Source of the DNA: Zeimonas sp035303885
Lineage (GTDB): Bacteria; Pseudomonadota; Gammaproteobacteria; Burkholderiales; Burkholderiaceae_E
DNA: 7,407 bases
Assembly (NCBI GenBank): GCA_035303885.1
Contig: DATGRE010000016.1
Location: 1 to 7,407, forward strand
Direction of reading: 5' to 3'
Shown: positions 1-7,085 of the stretch, piece by piece
Layout: the number at the start of each line of letters is the position of its first letter
How positions within the stretch are numbered: position 1 is the stretch's first letter
The notes under the pieces: model-generated
Told to the model about the DNA's origin: nothing
Seen by the model: only the letters and a program-made list of their open reading frames with translations
The model's database searches: none
Made by a program: the position numbers and the translations under genes

Positions 1-2
1 TT

Positions 3-212
3 GCGCTGTCGGGCCTCGTCGCCTGCAGCGAACAGCCGCAGCTGCTCGAAGGCCAGGAAATGGGGAAGACCGTCACGCGCGACACGGCGAGCTGGGAAGG
101 CGATCCGCTCACGTTCCAGACGCAGTACACGCGCGGTGACCGGGAGAGCTGGGAGTCCGCGTTGAGACAGCGGGTGCAGGGCCAGAACGAGTACATCCGC
201 ATCGGAGACTAG
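3..212 (+). CDS. Small lipoprotein of the formate dehydrogenase operon (3' part only)
   Basis: The reading frame is open from the window edge to TAG at 210-212, giving 69 visible residues; the start lies outside. The first residues, ALSGLVACSEQ, look like the end of a type II signal peptide with lipobox L-V-A-C, so Cys9 of the visible part would be lipidated. That leaves a mature protein of about 61 residues. It is polar, has two tryptophans in similar settings (ASWEGD and ESWESAL) and ends in QNEYIRIGD. No enzymatic motif is visible. Only two bases separate its stop from the next gene's ATG, and that gene's ribosome binding site lies inside this frame, so the two are co-transcribed. From its position I infer an accessory role in assembling or anchoring the periplasmic formate dehydrogenase. 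I recall short unnamed lipoprotein ORFs at this place in related operons but cannot verify it here. The lipobox reading would fail if the upstream part lacks a charged, hydrophobic signal sequence. Confidence 0.62.
   Translation, partial: ALSGLVACSEQPQLLEGQEMGKTVTRDTASWEGDPLTFQTQYTRGDRESWESALRQRVQGQNEYIRIGD
204..208 (+). promoter_or_regulatory. Ribosome binding site of the formate dehydrogenase gamma gene
   Basis: GGAGA lies six bases before the ATG at 215, inside the last codons of the upstream lipoprotein gene. It supports 215 as the start. The in-frame ATG at 224 would put the site too far away and shorten the signal peptide. Confidence 0.7.
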
Positions 213-214
213 CG

Positions 215-1294
215 ATGAAGGCAATGACGCGTCTGATGGCCCTGCTGTTCGGGTTGTGGTGCTTCGCGGCCTTCGCGCAGCCGCAGGACGAGGTGCCGCC
301 TCCCGACGCGGCGGCGGCCGAGAAGGCGCTGGCCGAAACGCGCGACGATCCGGCCGCGCGCCAGCGCGTCCAGCCGTACAACAACGCGCCGATCTGGCGG
401 CAGGTGAATTCGGCGCAGGCGTTCTCGACGCAGCTGCCGCGCTACGAGGGCGGCGTGCTGATCGAGCCGCGTGGCGAGACCTGGCGCCAGCTGCGCAACG
501 GACCGATGACGGTCTGGGGCGGATGGTTCCTCGTCGGCGTGCTGATCCTGATCGCGCTGTTCTACGTGTACCGCGGGCAGATCCGGCTGCGCGAGCCGGC
601 CTCCGGGCACCTGATCGAGCGCTTCACCTTCGTCGAACGTGCGGTGCATTGGCTGAACGCCGCCGCATTCGTCGTGCTCGGGCTCACCGGGATCCTGATG
701 CTGTTCGGCAAGCACGTGCTGCTGCCGCTCACCGGTTACACGATCTTCTCGATCCTCGCCATCGTCTCGAAGACCTCGCACAACTTCGTCGGTCCGCTGT
801 TCGCGGTGACGACGGTCGCGATGTTTGCGATCTTCGTGCGCGACAACTGGATCCGCGGCTACGATTTCCGATGGCTGGCGCGCGCCGGCGGGCTGCTCTC
901 GAAGCGCGGCGAGCACGTGCCGAGCGGCCGCTTCAACGGCGGCGAGAAGGCGTTCTTCTGGATCGGTGTCGTCGTGCTCGGGGTGATCGTCTCGGTGGCC
1001 GGCTTCGTGCTCAATTTCCCGAACTTCGAGCAGACCCGTGCGACGATGCAGATGGTCTGGCTCGTGCACGTCGGTGCCGCTTTGCTGTTCGTGGCACTCG
1101 TGTTCGGCCACATCTACCTGGGCACGGTGGGGATGGAAGGCGCTCTGGAATCGATGCGGTCGGGCTACGTGGACGAGACCTGGGCGAAGGAACACCATCG
1201 CCTCTGGTACGACGACATTCGCACCGGCAAGATTCCCGCCCGCCGTTCCGACGAAGCGACGGCGGCCGGGCTGCCGAGCCAGCTGCAGAGCTGA
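215..1294 (+). CDS. fdoI: Formate dehydrogenase gamma subunit, cytochrome b556
   Basis: This 359-residue membrane subunit of a respiratory formate dehydrogenase (FdnI/FdoI family) takes electrons from the iron-sulfur beta subunit through two b hemes and reduces quinone. Residues 1-21 form a signal peptide, probably cut at AFA|Q. Residues 22-98 are an extra N-terminal domain absent from the E. coli protein (about 215 residues) but usual in betaproteobacterial versions. Hydrophobic segments lie near 99-119, 147-165, 190-208, 247-267 and 281-303. The four heme-ligand histidines match E. coli FdnI: His145 (ERAVHW), His189 (SHNFVG), His285 (WLVHVG) and His299 (FGHIYLG). The family stretch RFNGGEKAFFW is at 239-249, and the C-terminal tail carries TWAKEHHRLWYDD. 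The alpha and beta subunits should lie upstream, outside the window. The gene is last in its operon, since a terminator begins 55 bases after the stop. The symbol is by homology; fdnI or fdhC-type names are also used. Confidence 0.95.
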   Translation: MKAMTRLMALLFGLWCFAAFAQPQDEVPPPDAAAAEKALAETRDDPAARQRVQPYNNAPIWRQVNSAQAFSTQLPRYEGGVLIEPRGETWRQLRNGPMTVWGGWFLVGVLILIALFYVYRGQIRLREPASGHLIERFTFVERAVHWLNAAAFVVLGLTGILMLFGKHVLLPLTGYTIFSILAIVSKTSHNFVGPLFAVTTVAMFAIFVRDNWIRGYDFRWLARAGGLLSKRGEHVPSGRFNGGEKAFFWIGVVVLGVIVSVAGFVLNFPNFEQTRATMQMVWLVHVGAALLFVALVFGHIYLGTVGMEGALESMRSGYVDETWAKEHHRLWYDDIRTGKIPARRSDEATAAGLPSQLQS

Positions 1295-1347
1295 TCGAAC
1301 GGGAGAACGAACCCGAGATCACGCAGACGCAGCAGCGAGCAACGACG

Positions 1348-1373
1348 AAAAAGGGGGCCGCGAGGCCCCCTTT
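1348..1373. terminator. Bidirectional rho-independent terminator shared by the fdh operon and rne
   Basis: A perfect 10-bp stem, AAAGGGGGCC (1350-1359) with GGCCCCCTTT (1364-1373), is closed by the tetraloop GCGA, a GNRA-type loop when read on the + strand. On the + strand it is followed by TTTCC, with a short T tract. On the - strand the stem runs into TTTTT (1352-1348), a better tail. It lies 55 bases after the formate dehydrogenase stop and about 77 bases after the rne stop, between convergent genes, so one hairpin can end both transcripts. The rest of the 155-base gap (1295-1449) holds no gene. Confidence 0.85.
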
Positions 1374-1449
1374 CCGTTTCCGCCGCTCGCCTGCCGCGCG
1401 ACGGAGAATCGACGTCCCCCGTCGCCTCGGCGCGCCGCCCGGCGCCGAC

Positions 1450-4400
1450 TCACTGGTTTCCGCTCGTCGGGCGGGTCGTCTCCACCTGCTCGAGCGGTTC
1501 GGCGCTCAGCGGCGCGCGCGGCTTGCGCACGCGCGGCGGGCGCGGCGGCGGGACTTCCTCCGGCTCCGGAGCAGGCGTCGCGCTTCGCGTGGTCTCGACC
1601 CACTGCAGACCCACCGCCTCGACGATCGACTCCAGCTGATCCTTCGGCAGCGGGGCCGGCGCGATCGGCTCGGCCGCATCCTTCGGCGCGACGGGGCTCG
1701 CCGCCGATGCCTCGGCTGCCGGCTCCGCTGCAGCCTGGACCGCGCCCGCGGCGGCTTTGACCTCGGCCTCGGCCGGCGATGCCGCCTCCGCCGTGGCAGG
1801 CGAGGCGTCGGCCGTGGCAGGCGAGGCGTCGCGCGAGGGCTCGCCGGCAGCCGTCTCTCCGGTCGGCAGGGGCAGGCTTTCCTGGGTCATCGGCGACTGC
1901 GCTTCGCCGACGCTTGCCACGCGCGGCTGCGGGCCTGCGTCCGGCGCCGTGCGCGGGGCGTCCTCGGCCTTCGATGCTGCGGCTGCGGAGGTCGCGGCCT
2001 CGGTCGCCGGAATCGCCGGCTCGACGGCTTCGGGCGCCACCGCCGGAACCGGAGGCTCGGCGGCCGCGGGCGCGACCGCCTCGGGCGCGACCGCCTCGGG
2101 CGTCGCCTCGGCGGTGCGCTCGGGCGAGATCCCGCCGTTCGGAAGCGCTGCGGGCTCGGCTTCGGCGGTCATCGCGCTGCCGGCGCCGGGGACGGCCGGT
2201 GCCGCCTCGCTGCCCGCCGTTTCGGCGTCCTCGCCGACGGTGGCGCTTTCGCCCGCGACGGTCTCACCTTGTCCCGCACCGGCGCCGCGATGCGCACCAC
2301 CGCGGCGGCCGCGGCGGCGGCGGCTGCGCGGCCGCGACTCCTCGCCGCCCGCCGGGGTCGTCGCCGCATCGTCGCCCTCGGCAGCGAGAGCGAGCGATTC
2401 GGCTTCGCTCGTGGCGCCGGTGATCTCGGGCAGGCCTGCCGCGGCGACGACGGGTGCCGCCGCCGTGTCCGCGGTCTCGCCACGCTCGGCACGGCGAGCG
2501 CGCTCCGGGCGCTCCGCGCGTTCGCTGCCGCGCTCGGCCGGCTCGGCGCGTTCGGTGCGCTCGGGACGTTCGCCGCGTTCGGCGCGCTCGGCCCGTGCCG
2601 GACGCTCGGCCCGCTCGGCGCGCGTGGTGCGTTCCGTGCGTTCACCGCGCTCGGCCCGCGCTGCGCGCTCGCCCCGCTCGCCGCGTTCGGCTCGCTCGCC
2701 ACGCTCCGCGCGTTCGGCGCGCTCGCCCCGCTCGGCGCGCGCCGTGCGTTCCGTGCGTTCGCCGCGCTCGGCATCGCGCCGGTCGCGTCCGCTGCGCCCT
2801 CCGCGGCCTCCTCGCGCGCCGCGTTCGCCGGCCGCGCCCGCTTCGCGATCACCGCGCGCGGCACGTCCGTCGCCGCGCGCCTCGGTGCGCGCCGTGCGCG
2901 TCGCCGGGACTTCGGCGCCCGCACCGGCAAGCGCGCTCGCTTCGTTCGCGGGCTTGCGGCGGAACCAGCCGAGAATGCGGCCGATGAGACCGTCCGGGCT
3001 ACCGCCCGCCGGTTCGATCATCGTGCGCCGCGCGGCGGGCTGGGCCGGCGCGACGGTCTCGGCGCGCTCGGGCGCCGGGGCGCGTTGTGCGCGAGGCGGC
3101 GGCGGCTGGTCCGGGGTGATTCCGCGCACGACCGCCTCCTGGCGCGGCTTGCCGTTCTCGTACTTGCGCTCGAGGTAGGTGTTGTCCTGCGCAGGTGCAT
3201 CGGCCAGGGTGTGGCTCGGGCGGTAGGTCGACAGTCGCTCGTCGTCGTGGCGCAGCCGCTCGGTCTTGTAGTGGGGCGTCTCGAGGTGCTGGTTCGGAAT
3301 CAGCACGATTTCGACCTTCAGGCGCGCCTCGAGCTTGTTCAGCTCGCTGCGCTTCTCGTTCAGCAGGTAGGTGGCGACGTCGACCGGCACCTGCGCGTGC
3401 ACCGCGGCGGTGTTGTCCTTCATCGCCTCTTCCTGGATCACGCGCAGCACGTGCAGCGCCGATGACTCGGTGTCGCGGATGCTGCCGGTACCCGTGCAGC
3501 GCGGGCAGGTGATGTGGGTGCCTTCGTTCAGCGCCGGACGCAGCCGCTGGCGCGACAGCTCCATCAGGCCGAAGCGCGAGATCTTGCCCATCTGCACCCG
3601 CGCGCGGTCGTAGTGCAGCGCTTCCTTCAGCCGCTGCTCGACCTCGCGCTGGTTCTTCGCGCTCTCCATGTCGATGAAATCGATGACGATGAGCCCGCCG
3701 AGGTCGCGCAGCCGCATCTGGCGCGCGACCTCGTCGGCCGCCTCGAGGTTCGTGCGCAGCGCCGTCTCCTCGATGTCGGAGCCCTTCGTCGCGCGCGCCG
3801 AGTTGACGTCGATCGCGACCAGCGCCTCGGTGTGGTCGATGACGACCGAGCCGCCCGAGGGCAGCGGCACCACGCGCGAGTACGCGGTCTCGATCTGGTG
3901 CTCGATCTGGAAGCGCGAGAACAGCGGCGTATCGTCGCGATAGCGCTTCACGCGCTCGACGTTGTCGGGCATGACGTGCGCCATGAACTGACGCGCCTGC
4001 TCGTAGATGTCGTCGGTGTCGATCAGGATCTCGCCGATGTCGCTCGTGAAGTAGTCGCGGATCGCGCGAATGACGAGGCTCGACTCCTGGTAGATGAGGA
4101 AGGGGCCCGGGGCGGAACCCGCCGCCGCCTCGATCGCCTTCCACAGCTGCAGCAGGTAGTTCAGGTCCCACTGTAGCTCCTCGGCGCTGCGCCCGATGCC
4201 CGCGGTGCGCGCGATCAGGCTCATTCCCGGCGGGTGCTCGAGCTTGTCCATCGCCTCGCGCAGCTCCTGCCGGTCTTCGCCTTCGATTCGGCGCGAGACG
4301 CCGCCGCCGCGCGGGTTGTTCGGCATCAGCACGAGGTAGCGGCCGGCCAGCGAGATGAAGGTGGTGAGTGCGGCGCCCTTGTTGCCGCGCTCCTCCTTCT

Positions 4401-4707
4401 CGACCTGGACGATGACTTCCTGCCCTTCGGCGATCGCGTCCTGGATGCGCGATTTCGAGTCGGCGCCGTTGCGGAAATAGCTGCGGGCGATTTCCTTGAA
4501 CGGGAGGAAGCCGTGGCGTTCTTCGCCGTAGTTGACGAAGCACGCCTCCAGGCTCGGTTCGACGCGCGTGATCACGCCCTTGTAGATGTTGCCCTTGCGC
4601 GATTCGCGCCCGGCCGATTCGATGTCGATGTCGATGAGCTTCTGCCCGTCGACGATGGCCACGCGCAGCTCTTCCGCGTGCGTGGCGTTGAACAGCATTC
4701 GCTTCAT
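1450..4707 (-). CDS. rne: Ribonuclease E, essential endoribonuclease and degradosome scaffold
   Basis: This 1085-residue endoribonuclease cuts AU-rich single-stranded RNA in mRNA decay and in rRNA and tRNA maturation. It starts at MKRMLFNATHAEELR, the canonical RNase E beginning, with GGAG eight bases upstream. The frame stays open far upstream, but only as a GC-rich artefact. The S1 RNA-binding domain is near 35-120, with channel residues Phe57, Phe67 and Lys110. The 5'-monophosphate sensor is Arg167-Thr168 in ARTAG. The DNase I-like domain carries the metal-binding aspartates Asp300 (VAIDVNSARAT) and Asp343 (IVIDFIDM). The Zn-link cysteines are Cys401 and Cys404 in CPRCTGTG. These match E. 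coli Asp303, Asp346, Cys404 and Cys407. Residues from about 510 onward are disordered and low-complexity. They include a membrane-targeting helix (571-586), a periodic Arg array (648-720), an Arg-rich patch (791-810), Ala/Pro/Glu linkers and a C-terminal motif (1019-1080). E. coli RNase E is 1061 residues, so the length is normal. RNase G is excluded by the long tail. Confidence 0.97.
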   Translation of the reverse strand: MKRMLFNATHAEELRVAIVDGQKLIDIDIESAGRESRKGNIYKGVITRVEPSLEACFVNYGEERHGFLPFKEIARSYFRNGADSKSRIQDAIAEGQEVIVQVEKEERGNKGAALTTFISLAGRYLVLMPNNPRGGGVSRRIEGEDRQELREAMDKLEHPPGMSLIARTAGIGRSAEELQWDLNYLLQLWKAIEAAAGSAPGPFLIYQESSLVIRAIRDYFTSDIGEILIDTDDIYEQARQFMAHVMPDNVERVKRYRDDTPLFSRFQIEHQIETAYSRVVPLPSGGSVVIDHTEALVAIDVNSARATKGSDIEETALRTNLEAADEVARQMRLRDLGGLIVIDFIDMESAKNQREVEQRLKEALHYDRARVQMGKISRFGLMELSRQRLRPALNEGTHITCPRCTGTGSIRDTESSALHVLRVIQEEAMKDNTAAVHAQVPVDVATYLLNEKRSELNKLEARLKVEIVLIPNQHLETPHYKTERLRHDDERLSTYRPSHTLADAPAQDNTYLERKYENGKPRQEAVVRGITPDQPPPPRAQRAPAPERAETVAPAQPAARRTMIEPAGGSPDGLIGRILGWFRRKPANEASALAGAGAEVPATRTARTEARGDGRAARGDREAGAAGERGARGGRGGRSGRDRRDAERGERTERTARAERGERAERAERGERAERGERGERAARAERGERTERTTRAERAERPARAERAERGERPERTERAEPAERGSERAERPERARRAERGETADTAAAPVVAAAGLPEITGATSEAESLALAAEGDDAATTPAGGEESRPRSRRRRGRRGGAHRGAGAGQGETVAGESATVGEDAETAGSEAAPAVPGAGSAMTAEAEPAALPNGGISPERTAEATPEAVAPEAVAPAAAEPPVPAVAPEAVEPAIPATEAATSAAAASKAEDAPRTAPDAGPQPRVASVGEAQSPMTQESLPLPTGETAAGEPSRDASPATADASPATAEAASPAEAEVKAAAGAVQAAAEPAAEASAASPVAPKDAAEPIAPAPLPKDQLESIVEAVGLQWVETTRSATPAPEPEEVPPPRPPRVRKPRAPLSAEPLEQVETTRPTSGNQ
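1468..1653 (-). other. C-terminal tail motif of RNase E, possible partner-docking site
   Basis: Residues 1019-1080 stand out from the low-complexity linker before them. A segment with mixed hydrophobic and charged residues, QLESIVEAVGLQWVETTR, could form a short helix. It is followed by a proline/basic stretch (PRPPRVRKPRAP) and then PLEQVETTRP. The string VETTR occurs twice, at about 1037-1041 and 1075-1079. I recall a similar tail, with a 'GL-x-W-[VI]-x-T' core and a later 'VET', in other betaproteobacterial RNase E proteins. Docking of polynucleotide phosphorylase or another degradosome partner is inferred. Confidence 0.5.
1790..1831 (-). repeat. Exact 21-base tandem duplication in rne
   Basis: The 21-base unit at 1790-1810, beginning GCCGTGGCAGG, is repeated identically at 1811-1831. 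It codes DASPATA twice, near residues 960-973. Like the 15-base repeat it keeps the frame and has no synonymous differences, which suggests a recent slippage event in the linker. Confidence 0.85.
2068..2097 (-). repeat. Exact 15-base tandem duplication in rne
   Basis: GGGCGCGACCGCCTC occurs at 2068-2082 and again without change at 2083-2097. It codes EAVAP twice (residues 871-880) in the Ala/Pro/Glu-rich linker. The identity at every base, including third positions, points to a recent duplication. Confidence 0.85.
2278..2337 (-). other. Arginine-rich patch of RNase E, probable RNA-binding segment
   Basis: Residues 791-810 read SRPRSRRRRGRRGGAHRGAG, the most basic stretch of the C-terminal half and unlike the charge-balanced periodic array. 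Acidic and alanine-rich linkers surround it. Arginine-rich segments (AR1, AR2) in E. coli RNase E bind RNA and partner proteins, so this may be the counterpart. Sequence alone cannot name the partner. Confidence 0.6.
2548..2766 (-). repeat. Nine-base-periodic repeat coding a strict Arg-x-x array in RNase E
   Basis: Across residues 648-720 every third residue is arginine, 25 in a row without a break. The triplets are mostly R-A-E, R-G-E and R-T-E. The DNA is a degenerate 9-base tandem repeat, seen on the + strand as runs of GCTCGGCGC, GCTCGCCCC and GTTCGGCGC. The array is flanked by a glycine/arginine stretch (629-644) and by a shorter in-register arginine run at 730-742. It lies where E. coli RNase E has its arginine-rich RNA-binding and helicase-binding region. 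An RNA-binding or condensate-forming role is inferred. Confidence 0.85.
2950..2997 (-). other. Membrane-targeting amphipathic helix of RNase E (segment A-like)
   Basis: Residues 571-586, PDGLIGRILGWFRRKP, sit just after the catalytic half within a disordered stretch. They combine spaced large hydrophobics (Leu, Ile, Ile, Leu, Trp, Phe) with arginines. In E. coli RNase E a helix of similar make-up at about 565-585 (GLLSRFFGALKALF) holds the enzyme at the inner membrane. The matching position and composition suggest the same role here. This is inference from pattern, not from a measured structure. Confidence 0.7.
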
Positions 4708-4714
4708 GCAAATG

Positions 4715-4721
4715 ACTCCGT
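4715..4721 (-). promoter_or_regulatory. Ribosome binding site of rne
   Basis: On the minus strand ACGGAGT precedes the ATG at 4707, with eight bases between GGAG and the start. It fixes the rne start at the conserved MKRMLF rather than at any upstream codon of the open frame. Confidence 0.75.
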
Positions 4722-5119
4722 TTGCGGCGCACGGGCGTGGCTGCGCGCGACGGCCAGCGAGCCGATGCGAACGGAATGCTGGAGAAGGATTCCCGACGGG
4801 CCGGAAGCGCGCCGGGCGCGGCGCGCTCGGGGCGGTGGCGGGGCTATCTGCGGTGCAGCGCCGCCGATGGACGCACGTGCGCCGGCCTCGGGCTCGACCC
4901 GTCAGGCTCGTTGAAGGCGTTCGGTGACATCGGGGATCGGGAATCGGCGCTGAAGGGGGCGGCGCCGACGGAAGGCAGCCGTCCTGTTCGCATTCTTCTC
5001 GAGATAATTCCGCATCGACCCGCGCCTGCTCGCCTCGGGGCGTGCGCAGGCCGCGGTTGATAGATTCCAGTCGTGGAGGCGATCGGGTAACGAGGAGGCC
5101 TCGGCGCCAGTCGCCCGGG

Positions 5120-5125
5120 TACAAT
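5120..5125 (+). promoter_or_regulatory. Candidate -10 element for the rluC operon
   Basis: TACAAT matches the sigma-70 -10 consensus at five of six bases and follows GGG, a context often seen in GC-rich betaproteobacterial promoters. No good -35 lies 16-18 bases upstream. Transcription from here would start near 5132 and give a leader of roughly 140 bases before the ATG at 5275. Tentative. Confidence 0.33.
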
Positions 5126-5274
5126 CCGGACTCTCGACACGAGGGCCCGGGACTGTGCGGGCATTTCGATTCGGCGCAGTCCACCGGGTCATCCCCGGAG
5201 TCCGGGACGGCCGACGAGCGAGCGGCCCATTCCACGGGCCACCATCGCACACGACCCCGGAAGTATATCGCAAC

Positions 5275-6419
<1,145 letters not shown>

Positions 6420-6423
<4 letters not shown>

Positions 6424-7085
6424 CCGACCTGTCCCGCTTTCGCCTCGTCGTCTTCGACTGGGACGGAACGTTGATCGACTCGACCGCGGCGATCGTCCAT
6501 GCGCTGCGCGCGGCCGCGGCCGATCTCGGGCTGCCGGTGCCGTCGCGCGAACGCGCGTCGCACGTGATCGGGCTCGGGCTGTTCGAGGCGATCCGCTACG
6601 CGGTGCCGTCGATCGCCGACGCGCAGCTGCCCGATTTCGTCGTGCACTATCGGCGCCACTATTTTGCGCTCGATGCGCGGCTCGAGCCCTTCGAAGGCGT
6701 GTCGCAGCTGCTCGACGAACTGGTCGACGCCGGTGCGTGGCTCGCGGTGGCGACCGGAAAGTCGCGCGCGGGGCTGGATCGCGCGCTCGGGCAGACCGGG
6801 TGGCGGCAGCACTTCCGCACGACGCGCTGTGCCGACGAGGGCGCCCCGAAGCCCGATCCCTGGATGCTGCGCGACATCTGCGAGGAGCTCGAGGTCGACC
6901 CGGCGCAGACGCTGATGGTCGGCGATACGACGCACGACCTCGGCATGGCTCGCGCCGCCGGCGCCGCCGCGATCGCGGTCACCTACGGCGCGCACCCGCG
7001 CCGCGAGCTCGAGGCCGAGCCGTCGCTGGCGATGGTCGATTCGATCGTCGACCTGCGCGAGGCGCTGCTTTCGCGCGTGCCGTGA
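6420..7085 (+). CDS. HAD-superfamily hydrolase, phosphoglycolate phosphatase-like
   Basis: This 221-residue cytoplasmic phosphatase of the haloacid dehalogenase superfamily has all four motifs. Motif I is FDWDGTLIDS, with nucleophile Asp13 and acid/base Asp15. Motif II is Thr112 in VATGKS. Motif III is Lys144 in GAPKPDP. Motif IV is VGDTTHDLGMA, with Asp169 and Asp173 for Mg2+. The helical segment at about 21-90, between motifs I and II, is a small C1 cap as in phosphoglycolate phosphatase (Gph) and related enzymes. The substrate cannot be read from the sequence; the gene is distinct from true gph and, as I recall, is found next to rluC in several proteobacteria. It starts inside the rluC stop (ATGA) and its stop overlaps the next start (GTGA), so the three genes form one translationally coupled operon. 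Confidence 0.93.

Larger units (their letters stand above)
4708..5274. promoter_or_regulatory. Divergent rne / rluC intergenic region with probable long rne leader
   Basis: No convincing gene lies in these 567 bases; frames that stay open here lack any recognisable protein pattern. The region should hold the divergent promoters. In E. coli the rne mRNA has a leader of about 360 bases with a stem-loop through which RNase E represses itself, and rluC is likewise divergent. Here a leader several hundred bases long would fit. It contains perfect inverted repeats at 4806-4827 (8-bp arms, 6-base loop), 4944-4968 (7-bp arms) and 4967-4983 (5-bp arms). Relatively A/T-rich patches lie near 4990-5010, 5056-5066, 5118-5125 and 5261-5270. 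No strong minus-strand promoter could be fixed for rne. Confidence 0.6.

Noticed and set aside
2479..2775. Regular repeats that might be a CRISPR array or a minisatellite outside genes
   Set aside because: The repeat is a 9-base coding period inside rne with no spacers, and it keeps the reading frame throughout.
1757..3178. 473-codon + strand frame antisense to the rne tail, rich in Ser/Ala/Arg/Pro
   Set aside because: It is a mirror of the low-complexity rne repeat; its periodic Ser-Ala-Arg pattern comes straight from the complementary strand, with no independent motif.
256..3465. Open frame of 1069 codons on the + strand across the formate dehydrogenase gamma gene and into rne
   Set aside because: It overlaps two well-recognised genes in other frames and crosses the terminator. 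Its product is Arg/Ala/Gly-rich, with no domain. Very high GC content and the 9-base repeat of rne keep antisense frames free of stops.
3514..4914. Two long + strand frames (3514-4176 and 4234-4914) antisense to the rne catalytic half
   Set aside because: They are shadows of the strongly conserved RNase E frame and contain no recognisable protein family.
5155..5274. GTG start at 5155 for rluC
   Set aside because: It would add 40 residues without family resemblance, would begin only about 30 bases after the candidate -10 box, and has no ribosome binding site.
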